Below, piece by piece: positions 34,350 through 43,908 of a DNA stretch of 64,000 nt (position 1 is its first letter; every line of letters begins with the position of its first letter). This stretch comes from Agrobacterium albertimagni AOL15 (GTDB lineage Bacteria > Pseudomonadota > Alphaproteobacteria > Rhizobiales > Rhizobiaceae). A program made the position numbers and the translations under genes. The notes below the pieces were generated by a model. It saw only the letters and a list, made by a program, of their open reading frames with translations. It was not told the origin of the DNA and did not search any database. The DNA lies in contig NZ_ALJF01000003.1 in NCBI RefSeq assembly GCF_000300855.1, positions 186,001 through 250,000 of the forward strand, read 5' to 3'.

Positions 34350-36239
34350 GTGGGTTTTTCTTTTGCGAATGATGTCGCCACCCCTTTGCTTGACCAGGTG
34401 CACGTCCCTGACGACCTGAAAAGCATGGACCATGCGGCGCTCTGTCGTCTCGCACAGGAACTGCGCGGCGAGACCCTGCGGGTCGTGTCCGAAACGGGCG
34501 GTCACCTCGGCTCCAGTCTCGGCGTCATCGAGCTAACGGTCGCCATACACGCCTCTTTCTCAGCCCCGCGCGACACGATCATCTGGGACGTCAGCCACCA
34601 GTGTTATCCGCACAAGATCCTCACTGGACGGCGGGACCGCATGCGCAGCCTGCGCAAGAAGGACGGCCTGTCGGGCTTCACCCGCCGCGGTGAGAGCCCT
34701 TTCGACCCCTTCGGTGCCGCTCACTCCTCCACATCGATTTCGGCAGGTCTCGGCTTTGCCACTGCCCGCGACCTGAAGGGGCAAGACGGCCACGTCGTGT
34801 GCATCATCGGCGACGGCGCCATGTCCGCCGGCATGGCATTCGAGGCGATGAACAATGCAGGCGCATCCGGTCGGCCGCTGATCGTCATTCTCAACGACAA
34901 CGACATGTCGATTTCAGCCTCAACCGGCGCGCTAAACCGCCACCTGTCGGACGTCCGCCGGAACACCGGCACCAATGCCGGCAACGTGTTCGAGAACTTC
35001 GGATTCGACTATCGCGGACCGGTCGATGGCCATGATCTCGACGTGCTCATCCCACTCCTCGCAGAGCTTAGGGACGAAAAGGACGGTCCGATCCTCCTGC
35101 ATGTCGTCACGCGCAAGGGCGCCGGATATGCCCCGGCCGAAGCCGCCGAGGACAAGTATCACGGCGTCAACCCGTTCGATGTAACGACAGGCAAGCAGAA
35201 CAAGACAGAAGCAAAGGCCCCGAGCTACACACGGGTCTTCGCCGACGCTCTGATCGCGGAAGCGGAAAAGGATGACCGCATCGTCGCGATCACGGCCGCC
35301 ATGGCGGCGGGCACCGGTGTCGACCGTTTCGGCGCCGCCTTTCCCGATCGGACCTTCGATGTCGGTATTGCCGAACAGCATGCGGTGACCTTCGCGGCCG
35401 GTCTCGCCGCCGCCGGCATGAAACCCTTCTGCGCGATCTACTCGACCTTCCTGCAGCGCGCCTATGACCAGATCGTCCATGACGTGGCCCTTCAGCAGTT
35501 GCCTGTTCGCTTTGCGATCGACAGGGCCGGGCTCGTGGGTTCTGACGGGCCGACCCATGCCGGCGCCTTCGACATTCTCTACCTCGCCAACCTGCCCGGC
35601 TTCACCGTGATGGCCGCAAGCGACGAGGCGGAACTCATGCATATGGTTGCGACAGCGGCAGCCCATGATCACGGCCCGATCGCATTTCGCTACCCGCGTG
35701 GCGAAGGGACAGGCGTCCCCCTTCCGATCCGTGGCGATGTGCTGCCGATCGGCCGTGGCCGCATCATCGAGCAGGGAGGCCAGATCGCGCTCCTTTCGTT
35801 CGGCACCCGGCTTGCCGACTGTCTCAAGGCTCGCCGCCTTCTGGCCCTCGAAGGAATATCCGTGACGGTTGCCGACGCGCGTTTTGCCAAGCCGCTCGAT
35901 ACAGCGCTTCTGGCCGAACTCGTCGACAACCACTCCATGTTGGTAACCATCGAAGAGGGAGCCACAGGCGGGTTCGGCGCGCTCGTCCTTCACCACCTCG
36001 CCAATCGTGGCATGCTCGACGGGCGTTGTGCCGTGCGCACCCTGACGCTGCCGGACACGTTCATCGCCCAGGCGAGCCCCGAGGATATGTACGAGGAAGC
36101 AAAACTGACGGCCCGCCACATTGCCGCTGCCGCGCGCAACGGCCTGACGGTGGCAAGGCCCAATGCCGATATTCGCCGGTCCGGACGGGCCGGACAGCAG
36201 GAACTGCCGGCGCGCCTGCACCGGGCGGAGGACCGCTAA
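34350..36239 (+). CDS. dxs: Dxs, 1-deoxy-D-xylulose-5-phosphate synthase
   Basis: Thiamine-diphosphate enzyme (629 aa) that starts the MEP isoprenoid pathway from pyruvate and glyceraldehyde 3-phosphate. It has the TPP site [16 protein letters not shown], the N-terminal [12 protein letters not shown] and the transketolase-like centre [17 protein letters not shown]. The start is a GTG behind GGGAGGAG. The upstream PpsR site suggests a photosynthesis-dedicated copy that raises precursor flow for carotenoid and the bacteriochlorophyll tail. Confidence 0.96.
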   Translation: MGFSFANDVATPLLDQVHVPDDLKSMDHAALCRLAQELRGETLRVVSETGGHLGSSLGVIELTVAIHASFSAPRDTIIWDVSHQCYPHKILTGRRDRMRSLRKKDGLSGFTRRGESPFDPFGAAHSSTSISAGLGFATARDLKGQDGHVVCIIGDGAMSAGMAFEAMNNAGASGRPLIVILNDNDMSISASTGALNRHLSDVRRNTGTNAGNVFENFGFDYRGPVDGHDLDVLIPLLAELRDEKDGPILLHVVTRKGAGYAPAEAAEDKYHGVNPFDVTTGKQNKTEAKAPSYTRVFADALIAEAEKDDRIVAITAAMAAGTGVDRFGAAFPDRTFDVGIAEQHAVTFAAGLAAAGMKPFCAIYSTFLQRAYDQIVHDVALQQLPVRFAIDRAGLVGSDGPTHAGAFDILYLANLPGFTVMAASDEAELMHMVATAAAHDHGPIAFRYPRGEGTGVPLPIRGDVLPIGRGRIIEQGGQIALLSFGTRLADCLKARRLLALEGISVTVADARFAKPLDTALLAELVDNHSMLVTIEEGATGGFGALVLHHLANRGMLDGRCAVRTLTLPDTFIAQASPEDMYEEAKLTARHIAAAARNGLTVARPNADIRRSGRAGQQELPARLHRAEDR

Positions 36240-36360
36240 GCTAAACCACAAGGCGCTCTTGGGCGTATTCGACTACGAGAGGTTTGGCGACGGCGCAAGA
36301 ATGCACTAATATCCCATCGGGATGAGCGGATCCGCCCAGACCGATGACTGGGAGGGTGAC

Positions 36361-37287
36361 ATGGCGGATAGAAAGAACGGGGGACCACCCGGAAGGGCGG
36401 ACGAACCTCCGTCCAAGGGTGATGGTAGGTATGGACCATCGAAATCGGACACACGGCTGACAAGCCTGGAGCAGCGCATCCTCGAAAGCGCGATCCGGGG
36501 TGCCGTGCCACGGCTTGTGGGAGCGAGCCATACGGATCTGACGACGGGTCCGCGCGTTGGCGAAATGCCGCCGGAAATCGATTTCCATCTGCATCCGGAA
36601 CTGGATCCGAAGGCGCGCGAATTGCCCGGAACCGACAAGGCGATCACCTATCGATCCGCGCTGACCGAAGCCCTCGTCCAGGCGGATCCTCGCGGTCATC
36701 GGGAGATGATCGAGGAATTGCAGCGCAGTGACCTGCCCATGCACACGCTGGCGATCCAGCTCTTTTCTCCCGTCGCCGCTCATCTCGGTCGCCTGTGGTG
36801 CAATGACGAGACCGACTTCATCCAGGTTGCCGTGGCCTCGACGAGGCTCGGCATGATCGTCAATCATCTGTCGCAGAACCGCAGCCAGACCATTCGCGAT
36901 CGCCAGAAGGCGCGCCGTGTCTTGCTCGCGCGGACTCAGGGTGCACTCCACACCATCGGCGTATCGATCGTCGCTTCCTGTTTTCGCGACATGGGCTGGG
37001 ACGTCGACGGTGGAGCAGACCTCGAACTCAACGACAACCTCTACATGCGCCTGTCGAATTCCTCTTACAGCCTTCTGGGCATCTCGGTCGGCCGTGTCGA
37101 CGAAGTCGATGAATGTGCCGCCGCCATTCGCCGGGTTCAATCCAGGCGCGGCCTGGGCCCGATGAAAATCGCGGTCGGGGGCCCAGCCGTCATGAAGGAC
37201 CCGCACGCCTTCGGCAACATTGGCGCCGACATGGTAGCCAAGTCGGCCCTCGAGGTCATGCATCTGGCGGACCGGATGGGCGCCTGA
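36361..37287 (+). CDS. Second cobalamin-binding regulator (PpaA/AerR-like)
   Basis: Protein of 308 aa with a disordered charged N-terminus (1-35), a helical lid (about 95-170, LWCNDETDFIQVAVASTRLG) and a B12-binding Rossmann-like domain with ALHTIGVSIVASCFRDMGWD (His197 as candidate corrinoid contact). No DNA-binding domain is apparent. The ATG at 36361 has a clear GGGAGGG site, better than the upstream 36322 start. As the last PGC gene, it may be a second cobalamin/light-responsive partner of PpsR. This is inferred from the domain and position. Confidence 0.8.
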   Translation: MADRKNGGPPGRADEPPSKGDGRYGPSKSDTRLTSLEQRILESAIRGAVPRLVGASHTDLTTGPRVGEMPPEIDFHLHPELDPKARELPGTDKAITYRSALTEALVQADPRGHREMIEELQRSDLPMHTLAIQLFSPVAAHLGRLWCNDETDFIQVAVASTRLGMIVNHLSQNRSQTIRDRQKARRVLLARTQGALHTIGVSIVASCFRDMGWDVDGGADLELNDNLYMRLSNSSYSLLGISVGRVDEVDECAAAIRRVQSRRGLGPMKIAVGGPAVMKDPHAFGNIGADMVAKSALEVMHLADRMGA

Positions 37288-37304
37288 GCACATCGCCGGC
37301 GCCC
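37278..37304. terminator. Possible bidirectional hairpin at the end of the PGC
   Basis: GGGCGCC (37278-37284) pairs with GGCGCCC (37298-37304) around the stop of the cobalamin-binding gene, in the short gap to the convergent treZ. There is no T-run, so termination would be weak or Rho-assisted. Confidence 0.3.
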
Positions 37305-37318
37305 AAGGCCCGCCAGCG

Positions 37319-39088
37319 TCAGCCGGTGACGCCAAAGACCAGCGACCACGGTCCAAACGCATCCGGTCGGCGCTCGCCAAGTCCATAGATGACTTCCACA
37401 GGATCCACCTCAAAAGTGGCACTCACGTCATGCGATGTGGGATTGGCCACGAGTATGTAATGCCGTCCGTCTTCAAGCGGCCACTCGACACGGATGAGGC
37501 CATTCTCGGCGGCATAACGCCCTCCCTGAGGCATGCGTGACAAAAGCGGCACCACTCGCTCTCGCCGAAGCGCAATGAGCTGGCGGTAGCGCTCGACCCA
37601 GATCGAACCAGTCTTCGATCCCGCTTCGTCCCAGTCGAGGACAGCCGAGCGGAATGTTTCAAGCGATGTCGGGTCGAGCACATGATCGCTGTCGAAACCC
37701 GGCAACTTCGAAAGCTCCTTCCGGCGTCCATCGCGCACCGCTGCGTTAAGCTCTTCGTCGAAATCGCAAAAATAGGGAAACGGCTTTTGCGAACACCACT
37801 CTTCGCCCATGAACAGCATGGGGATTTGCGGTGAGAGCAGCATAATCGAGACCGCGAAGGCGAGTACCGGTTCGGGCAGTGCTGCCATGACCCTGTCACC
37901 GTGAGCGCGGTTGCCGATCTGGTCGTGATTGTGAAGGAAGGAAACGAAGGCGGAAGGCGTCAGATGGGTACTCGGCCCACCGCGTCGTTCACCGCGATAC
38001 GGCATCACGTCGCCCTGATAGACGAAGCCTTCGGCGAGAGCCTTTGCGAGAGCCGCACCGGCATCCCGGTAGTCGGCGTAATAGCCGAATGTCTCGCCGG
38101 TTGTGGCGACATGCAAGGCGTGGTGGACGTCGTCATTCCACTGAGCGTCGAACGAATCGGTGTCGGGCTGGCCCCGCTCGAGCAGACCCGGGTCATTCTC
38201 CTCGTTCTCGACGATGAGATGAATGTGGCGATCGGCAAAACGCTCCCGCACACGCGCTGCAAGCTCGTGCAGGAAATGCGGCTCACTGTCGTCCCTGATG
38301 GCATGCACGGCATCGAGCCGCAGCCCATCCACATGAAACTCCTCAATCCAGAAGAGAGCGTTTTCGATCAGGAAAGCGCGTACCATCTCGCTCTGGGCAT
38401 CATCGAAGTTGATGCCGTCACCCCATGGCGTCTGGTGATGCGGCGAGAAGAGTGGCGCATAAGCCGGCATGAAGTTTCCGGACGGACCGAAATGATTGTA
38501 GACGACGTCGAGGAAGACGGAGATGCTCCTTTGATGGGCCGCCTGAACGAGCAGCGCCAGGTCCTCCGGGCGTCCATACCGACTGTCCGGCGCATAGGGC
38601 ATGACACCGTCATAACCCCAGTTCCAACGACCGGGAAAATCGGCGATCGGCATCAGCTGGATGGCCGTTATCCCAAGTTTGCTGAGGTGATCCAGCCTGT
38701 CGATCGCGGCTCGGAAGGTGCCCTCGCTTGTGAACGTCCCGACATGCAGTTCGTAGAGGACCATATCCGCCCAGGGGCGCCCGCGCCAAATGGCGTCTCG
38801 GGTCCTCATCGTCGAAAGATCGACGACCTCGCTCGGACCGAACACGTCTTCGGGCTGGTGCCGGCTGGCCGGATCCGGGACCATAAGGCCATCCGGCAGA
38901 CGAAACCGATAGCGGGTACCCGGCCCGGCCCCTGTGACCTTGAGGCTGAACAGGCCATCCGCCTGCCGATCCATGTCATTCGCAGGAACGCCGTCGATTT
39001 CAAGCGTCACCGACTTGCAATGCGGCGCCCACAATCGAAACAAGACCCCGTCATCTTCAATGACGGGGCCGAAGAGATATTCCTTCAC
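37319..39088 (-). CDS. treZ: TreZ, malto-oligosyltrehalose trehalohydrolase
   Basis: GH13 enzyme (589 aa) that releases trehalose from maltooligosyl-trehalose. The N-terminal beta-sandwich (VLFRLWAPHCKSVTLEIDG) is followed by the catalytic barrel with GWNWGYDG-like RWNWGYDGVMPYAPD, VVYNHFGPSGNF, DGLRLDAVHAI (nucleophile Asp), ENEENDP and FLHNHDQIGNRA. The usual partner TreY is not adjacent, so the gene stands alone here. It converges with the PGC and marks its boundary. Confidence 0.92.
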   Translation of the reverse strand: MKEYLFGPVIEDDGVLFRLWAPHCKSVTLEIDGVPANDMDRQADGLFSLKVTGAGPGTRYRFRLPDGLMVPDPASRHQPEDVFGPSEVVDLSTMRTRDAIWRGRPWADMVLYELHVGTFTSEGTFRAAIDRLDHLSKLGITAIQLMPIADFPGRWNWGYDGVMPYAPDSRYGRPEDLALLVQAAHQRSISVFLDVVYNHFGPSGNFMPAYAPLFSPHHQTPWGDGINFDDAQSEMVRAFLIENALFWIEEFHVDGLRLDAVHAIRDDSEPHFLHELAARVRERFADRHIHLIVENEENDPGLLERGQPDTDSFDAQWNDDVHHALHVATTGETFGYYADYRDAGAALAKALAEGFVYQGDVMPYRGERRGGPSTHLTPSAFVSFLHNHDQIGNRAHGDRVMAALPEPVLAFAVSIMLLSPQIPMLFMGEEWCSQKPFPYFCDFDEELNAAVRDGRRKELSKLPGFDSDHVLDPTSLETFRSAVLDWDEAGSKTGSIWVERYRQLIALRRERVVPLLSRMPQGGRYAAENGLIRVEWPLEDGRHYILVANPTSHDVSATFEVDPVEVIYGLGERRPDAFGPWSLVFGVTG

Positions 39089-39180
39089 CGCTGCTTCTCC
39101 CTACGCTGGCACGAGGACGCAACGCAGCAAACGATGAATGGTTCGCGCCAAACGCGAAAGGTGGAAGAACGATTATCGCG

Positions 39181-40296
39181 TCACGATGCTTTGGGCGAGA
39201 ACGGCAGAGGGAACGTGACCGCCTGACCTGTCTCCGCCGACTTCTGCGCGGCGAGCCCCATGGCAACCGCCCACCAGCCATCATCGAGCGCAACCTCGAC
39301 CGGCTGCGCACCCTTCACCGCCTTCTGGAAACGCTGATGCTGATAGAAGGTCGAGCCGTTGTGGTCCCCGGCTTCCAGCAACTGCGGATCAACCGGGATT
39401 TCGACGACGTGCGGCCCTTTGGGATCACGCGGTGAGACGATGACCTGAGCAATCGGTGGCTCGCCGAGATGTTCGGGCCAGAAACGACCGGGCCCCGGCA
39501 CCAGGCACTCGATCTTGCCGGCGGGGCCAACTGCCGAGATTTCCTCCTGATAGCGGGCACCTTCAGCAAACATGCAGAGCTCCAGCATCGCCCGCGCGCC
39601 TGAGGCAAAGTCGACGATCACATAGGCATTGTCCCAGATATCGGAGCGATTGCCGTCATAGACCTCGTCGACATGGTTCATGGACTGCCCGCCAGACGCC
39701 ATGACGCGCACCGGGTCCGACTTCAGGATATGGCGCATCAGGTCGAAGAAATGGCAGCATTTCTCGACAAGGGTCCCACCCGTGTTGCGATTGAACCGGT
39801 TCCAGTCGCCGACCTTCTCGAGAAACGGAAAACGATGCTCGCGGATGGTCAACATGCGGATGCCACCGGTGGCCTCGTCAGCCTGTTCGATCATCCGCGC
39901 GACCGGCGGCATGTAGCGGTATTCCATGGCGACCCAGATCGGCGCCGGATAGGTGGCGCGAAGTGCTGCGAGCCGCGGAGCATCGGCAGGGTCGGTGAAC
40001 AGCGGCTTCTCGACCAACACCGGCAGCGGCCGGATTGCAGCGATCTTTTCCAACTGCTCGAGATGCAGGTAATTGGGGCTTGCGATCAGCAGGCAGTTCA
40101 CCGCCTCGACGGCAAGAAGCTCCTCGATAGAAGCGACCATCTTTGCCGTCGGAACAGCCTCCGCCGCGAGCGCACGCATGCCGGCATCCGGCTCATAGAT
40201 CGCGATCACTGACGCATCCTGCAGAAGTGCAATATTGCGCAGGTGCTCCTGCCCCATCATGCCACAGCCGATGATCCCGTATTGAAGTCCTGCCAC
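39181..40296 (-). CDS. Gfo/Idh/MocA-family NAD-dependent protein; candidate sulfoquinovosidase
   Basis: Protein of 371 aa with an N-terminal Rossmann fold (YGIIGCGMMGQEH), the family motif VEKPLF and GGTLVEKCCHFFDLMRH in the C-terminal sugar-binding domain. The start is the GTG at 40296, which has GAGGAGG five bases upstream; the ATG at 40332 lacks a site. Known members are sugar dehydrogenases and NAD-dependent glycosidases. The adjacency to smoCBA suggests either a sulfoquinovose-glycoside hydrolase of the NAD-dependent GH188 type or a sugar oxidoreductase of the same pathway. Family placement is firm; the specific reaction is inferred. Confidence 0.75.
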   Translation of the reverse strand: MAGLQYGIIGCGMMGQEHLRNIALLQDASVIAIYEPDAGMRALAAEAVPTAKMVASIEELLAVEAVNCLLIASPNYLHLEQLEKIAAIRPLPVLVEKPLFTDPADAPRLAALRATYPAPIWVAMEYRYMPPVARMIEQADEATGGIRMLTIREHRFPFLEKVGDWNRFNRNTGGTLVEKCCHFFDLMRHILKSDPVRVMASGGQSMNHVDEVYDGNRSDIWDNAYVIVDFASGARAMLELCMFAEGARYQEEISAVGPAGKIECLVPGPGRFWPEHLGEPPIAQVIVSPRDPKGPHVVEIPVDPQLLEAGDHNGSTFYQHQRFQKAVKGAQPVEVALDDGWWAVAMGLAAQKSAETGQAVTFPLPFSPKAS

Positions 40297-40333
40297 GCTT
40301 TCCTCCTCAATTGAACCGCTCCTCGCGGTCATG

Positions 40334-41083
40334 TCATTTCAGCCGCGATACGTATCGGGCGACGGTGTGATCGAGCCAGGTCCGCGAGACTTCCGCACGG
40401 GCTCCCTCCTGATCCTGGCTGATGCGTTGAATATGTGTGGCGGGCGCGCCGGGCTTCCGACCGAAGCTCGTAGGCGCCCAGTCCGGCACCACGTCGAGTC
40501 CGATCTGGTCCTCGGCCCTAGCAATCCAGAGCGACAGCTTGGTGCGATAGAAGAGATAGAGGGATTCCGAAACCGCCTCCGGATCGATGGTCTCGACATA
40601 GGAGCCGTCGAGCCAGATCTCTTCGAGTGCAGCCGGACGACCGGAAAGACGCCGCAGGCGCCGGATCCGGTGCGCCTCCGCGGACGTGCCGAATGTCGGC
40701 AGTCCATCCGGTTTCGGCAGCCGGTCGATGGACAGGATCTCGGCCGTCGGCAGGCCACCGCCGCCCAGCAACTCCAAGCGAAACATGGCATAGACAGATT
40801 TCGGATCGGAGATCGCCCGGACATAGTTGCCGGAACCCTGAATGCGCTCCAGCAGCCCGCGATTCTGCAGCTCTGCCAGTGCCTTGCGAAGCGTGCCGAC
40901 GGCAATGCCGAGCTCTTCGGCCATATCCCGTTCAGGGGGCAGCTTTTCACCATCGATCAGCCGCCCCGCCGCGATGTCACGCACCAGAAGCTCGGTGATC
41001 TGCACATAGATGGGAAGGCTGCCGGGCGGCTGCGTTGCTTGGTTTTGTGGCACTTCGGTACGCCCAAGAAAAAATTGATACAC
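40334..41083 (-). CDS. GntR-family (UTRA/HutC) regulator of the smo locus
   Basis: Regulator of about 249 aa. The winged-helix DNA-binding domain (IYVQITELLVRDIAAGRLIDGEKLPPERDMAEELGIAVGTLRKALAEL region, about 25-90) is followed by a UTRA ligand-binding domain (about 98-240), which usually senses sugar or sugar-phosphate ligands. The start is unclear: GTG at 41083 has no ribosome-binding site, and GTG at 41053 would leave the putative operator outside the gene. It is divergent from smoC and co-oriented with the downstream Gfo/Idh gene (37-base gap). Probably represses both directions. Confidence 0.85.
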   Translation of the reverse strand: MYQFFLGRTEVPQNQATQPPGSLPIYVQITELLVRDIAAGRLIDGEKLPPERDMAEELGIAVGTLRKALAELQNRGLLERIQGSGNYVRAISDPKSVYAMFRLELLGGGGLPTAEILSIDRLPKPDGLPTFGTSAEAHRIRRLRRLSGRPAALEEIWLDGSYVETIDPEAVSESLYLFYRTKLSLWIARAEDQIGLDVVPDWAPTSFGRKPGAPATHIQRISQDQEGARAEVSRTWLDHTVARYVSRLK

Positions 41084-41099
41084 TATTGATCTACATCAA
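41075..41099. promoter_or_regulatory. Candidate GntR operator between regulator and smoC
   Basis: TTGAT (41075-41079) and ATCAA (41095-41099) form an inverted repeat with a third TTGAT at 41086-41090 between the arms. It sits in the AT-rich divergent promoter region about 50 bases upstream of smoC. No experimental consensus supports it. Confidence 0.35.
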
Positions 41100-41146
41100 A
41101 TCGGGTGTTAGGCAAGAGGAAAGTTGGAGCCTTGGAGGAGACCTCA

Positions 41147-42304
41147 ATGACTGTCGTACCTGTCACATCGGCCGATATCGATGGCGCGGAAGTGTCGTGG
41201 TTTGCAGCCCTTTGCTCTGACGATTATCAATTCCTCGGCGTGCCCGACGGAGACCTGCGATCAAGCTTCGAGCACTGCTCCGACATCGTCCAGAAGGCCG
41301 AGCAGCTGGGCTTTCGCAACATCCTCTGCCCGTCCTCCTACCAGGTAGGCCAGGACACGCTGAGCTTCGTGGCCGGCTGCGCGCCGATCACGTCTGATAT
41401 CAACATGCTGGCCGCTATCCGCTGTGGCGAGATGCAGCCGATCATGCTGGCGCGCACGGTGGCGACCCTCGACCACATGCTGAAAGGCCGACTGACGCTG
41501 AACGTCATCAGCTCGGATTTTCCGGGCGAAGTTGCAGACAGTGCCTTCCGCTACAAGCGCAGCCATGAGGTGGTCGAGATCCTCCGCCAGGCCTGGACCC
41601 GCGACACGATCGATCACGAAGGCGAAGTCTACCAGTTCAAGGGCGTGTCCACCGAGCCCGCCCGCCCATACCAGCAGAACGGCGGCCCCCTCCTCTATTT
41701 CGGCGGTTACTCGCCGGACGCGCTGGAGCTTTGTGGCGCGCAATGCGACGTCTATCTGATGTGGCCGGAAAAGAAGGATCAGCTCGCCGAGCGGATGAAG
41801 GCTGTGCATGCGCGCGCCGAAGCCCATGGTCGCACCTTGGATTACGGCCTACGCGTCCACATGATCGTGCGCGACACCGAGAAGGAAGCCCGCGAATACG
41901 CCGAATACATCGTCTCGAAGCTCGATGACGAATACGGGAAGCTCATCCGCGATCGCGCCCATGACTCGATCTCACTGGGTGTCGCCCATCAGGCCCGTGC
42001 CCGAGAACTCGCCGACCAGTTCGGCTATATCGAACCGCATATGTGGACCGGCATCGGCCGGGCCCGCTCCGGATGTGGCGCAGCACTCGTAGGCTCCACC
42101 GACCGGATCCTCTCGGAACTGGAGGAATACAGAAAGATGGGCATCCGCGCCTTCATCCTGTCCGGTTATCCGCATATCGACGAGGCGGTGCATTTCGGCA
42201 CCAAGGTACTGCCGGAATTGAAAACCGTATCGCTCCCCCATGCCTATGGCCGCGTTCCCGCGGAAACGCCCGCCACCCCTCTCGGAAATGGAGTTCGCCG
42301 CTAA
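41147..42304 (+). CDS. smoC: SmoC-like sulfoquinovose monooxygenase (LLM flavin-dependent)
   Basis: Luciferase-like, FMNH2-dependent monooxygenase of the alkanesulfonate monooxygenase type, 385 aa. Family features are [10 protein letters not shown] at the N-terminus, [34 protein letters not shown] and ISSDFPGE. In the Agrobacterium sulfo-SMO pathway SmoC desulfonates sulfoquinovose to 6-oxo-glucose plus sulfite. The assignment rests on the immediate smoC-smoB-smoA order (monooxygenase, aldo-keto reductase, flavin reductase). ATG 41147 with GGAGGAG upstream is preferred over 41105. It could otherwise act on another sulfonate. Confidence 0.78.
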   Translation: MTVVPVTSADIDGAEVSWFAALCSDDYQFLGVPDGDLRSSFEHCSDIVQKAEQLGFRNILCPSSYQVGQDTLSFVAGCAPITSDINMLAAIRCGEMQPIMLARTVATLDHMLKGRLTLNVISSDFPGEVADSAFRYKRSHEVVEILRQAWTRDTIDHEGEVYQFKGVSTEPARPYQQNGGPLLYFGGYSPDALELCGAQCDVYLMWPEKKDQLAERMKAVHARAEAHGRTLDYGLRVHMIVRDTEKEAREYAEYIVSKLDDEYGKLIRDRAHDSISLGVAHQARARELADQFGYIEPHMWTGIGRARSGCGAALVGSTDRILSELEEYRKMGIRAFILSGYPHIDEAVHFGTKVLPELKTVSLPHAYGRVPAETPATPLGNGVRR

Positions 42305-43197
42305 TGCAGCGCGTCAATCTTACCCCTGACCTCACCTTCAGCCGCCTCGTTTACGGCATGTGGCGCATCGGCGACGATGCCGACACCTCGCCCAAACATG
42401 TTCAGGCCAAGATCGAGGCCTGCCTTTCCCAGGGCATCACCACCATGGACCAGGCCGACATCTATGGCGGTTATACGGCGGAAGCCGTGCTCGGCAATGC
42501 TCTGAAAGCCTCCCCCGGCCTGCGCGACAAGCTCGAAATCGTCACCAAATGTGACATTGTCGCCCCGGCCGGTCGACATTCGGCAGCCCGCGTCAAACAT
42601 TATGACACGTCGGCCGCTCACATCACCGCCTCGGTCGAAGCCTCGCTGACCGACATGGGCACCGATCATGTCGACCTGCTGCTGATCCACCGCCCCGATC
42701 CGCTGATCGATCCTGACGAAACAGGCCCTGCTCTCGATGCGCTGGTCACCTCCGGCAAGGTCCGCGCCGTCGGCGTTTCCAACTTCCGGCCCTGGGATTT
42801 CTCGCTGCTTCAGTCGTCGATGGAGAACAATCTCGTCACCAACCAGATCGAGATGAGCCTGCTGGCGACCGATACCTTCGTCAACGGCGACCTCGCTTAT
42901 CTGCAGGAGCGCATGGTGTCGCCGATGGCCTGGTCGCCGCTCGGCGGCGGTCGTCTCATGGACGGATCGAAGCCGGAACTTCTGGCTGCCCTGAAGCGGA
43001 TCGGCGCAGAACACGGCGTCGATGAAACGGCAGTCGCCGTCGCCTGGCTGCTGCGTCATCCCGCCGCCATCCTGCCGGTCATGGGCACCAACTCACTCGA
43101 GCGTATTGCGAAGATTGCTGACGCAACCAAGTTTGAGATGGATCGCCAGACATGGTTCGAGCTTTACACGCTTGCGATCGGACGGGAGGTTGCCTGA
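42304..43197 (+). CDS. smoB: SmoB-like aldo-keto reductase (6-oxo-glucose reductase)
   Basis: Aldo/keto reductase of 297 aa. The catalytic tetrad context is visible: DQADIYGGYTAE (Asp/Tyr), a lysine in IVTKCD, and the DLLLIHRPD histidine. In the SMO pathway SmoB reduces 6-oxo-glucose to glucose with NADPH, so the carbon enters ordinary sugar metabolism. Its ATG overlaps the smoC stop (TAATG). The frame open to 42043 is antisense-like coding in smoC and is rejected. Confidence 0.78.
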   Translation: MQRVNLTPDLTFSRLVYGMWRIGDDADTSPKHVQAKIEACLSQGITTMDQADIYGGYTAEAVLGNALKASPGLRDKLEIVTKCDIVAPAGRHSAARVKHYDTSAAHITASVEASLTDMGTDHVDLLLIHRPDPLIDPDETGPALDALVTSGKVRAVGVSNFRPWDFSLLQSSMENNLVTNQIEMSLLATDTFVNGDLAYLQERMVSPMAWSPLGGGRLMDGSKPELLAALKRIGAEHGVDETAVAVAWLLRHPAAILPVMGTNSLERIAKIADATKFEMDRQTWFELYTLAIGREVA

Positions 43198-43715
43198 TGA
43201 TGGCTGCCAATGACATCCATGCGTTGGAGGCCGTCTTCGTGCCCGGCGCCGACAATCATCGAGATTTCCGCAATGCGCTTGGCAGTTTCACCACGGGTGT
43301 GACCGTGGTGACGGCGATGACCTCGGACGGACCAATCGGGATGACGGTGAACAGTTTTGCCTCGGTTTCGCTGGATCCACCTCTGGTGCTCTGGTCGCCG
43401 GCGAAGAGTTCATCGCGATACGGTGCATTTACGGGTGCGAGACATTTCGCGATCCACGTGCTCGGCGCGGATCAGGACCACCTGAGCGCCGCCTTCACCC
43501 GCGGCGGCAACGGCTTCGATGGGATCGATGTCAGGTTCAACGATGAAGGCGTTCCGGTTTTGCCCGGCACGCTGGCGCGTTTCGAATGCACCGAGCAGGC
43601 GCAGCATGACGCCGGGGATCATACGATCATCATCGGCAAGGTGTTAAGGGTTGCACATCGGCAGGGAGAACCGCTGTGCTTCTCAGGGGGACGGTTCGGA
43701 CGCTTCGCCGTCTGA
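43197..43715 (+). CDS. smoA: SmoA-like flavin reductase
   Basis: Flavin reductase of the FMN-binding split-barrel (HpaC/DIM6) family, 172 aa. It has FRNALGSFTTGVTVVTA, MTVNSFASVSLDPPLVLWSP and a typical C-terminal GEPLCFSGGRFGRF. It should supply reduced FMN to SmoC. The start overlaps the smoB stop (TGATG), and a second ATG follows immediately at 43200. The three enzymes therefore form one coupled transcription and translation unit. Confidence 0.8.
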   Translation: MMAANDIHALEAVFVPGADNHRDFRNALGSFTTGVTVVTAMTSDGPIGMTVNSFASVSLDPPLVLWSPAKSSSRYGAFTGARHFAIHVLGADQDHLSAAFTRGGNGFDGIDVRFNDEGVPVLPGTLARFECTEQAQHDAGDHTIIIGKVLRVAHRQGEPLCFSGGRFGRFAV

Positions 43716-43794
43716 GTTGAGTTTGGGAGGAGGTCGTCGGCGGCACTTTGGACATGCCACGGCGAACGGTCAAAGACGATCAGCAACAGGTATG

Positions 43795-43818
43795 CGAGGA
43801 GGAATTTACCTCTCCTCG
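43795..43818 (+). promoter_or_regulatory. Hairpin between smoA and the TRAP genes
   Basis: CGAGGAG (43795-43801) pairs with CTCCTCG (43812-43818) with a 10-base loop, in a 193-base gap that holds no ORF. No T-run follows, so it may separate expression of enzymes and transporter by processing rather than termination. Confidence 0.4.
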
Positions 43819-43908
43819 GACGGAAACTGGAACAGCCGTGTTTGCGCGGCGGGAATAAGTCTTCGATAGTTGCGCCGAATTGACCGATGACAAGAAACGG
43901 GTGGAGAC

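Noticed and set aside
34932..36251. 439-codon minus-strand open frame
   Set aside because: Antisense to dxs, which has all catalytic motifs.
39142..39158. TTCGCG/CGCGAA hairpin between the Gfo/Idh gene and treZ
   Set aside because: Only 6 bp and no T-run; too weak to call a terminator.
37901..39226. 441-codon plus-strand open frame
   Set aside because: Antisense to treZ and without recognisable motifs.
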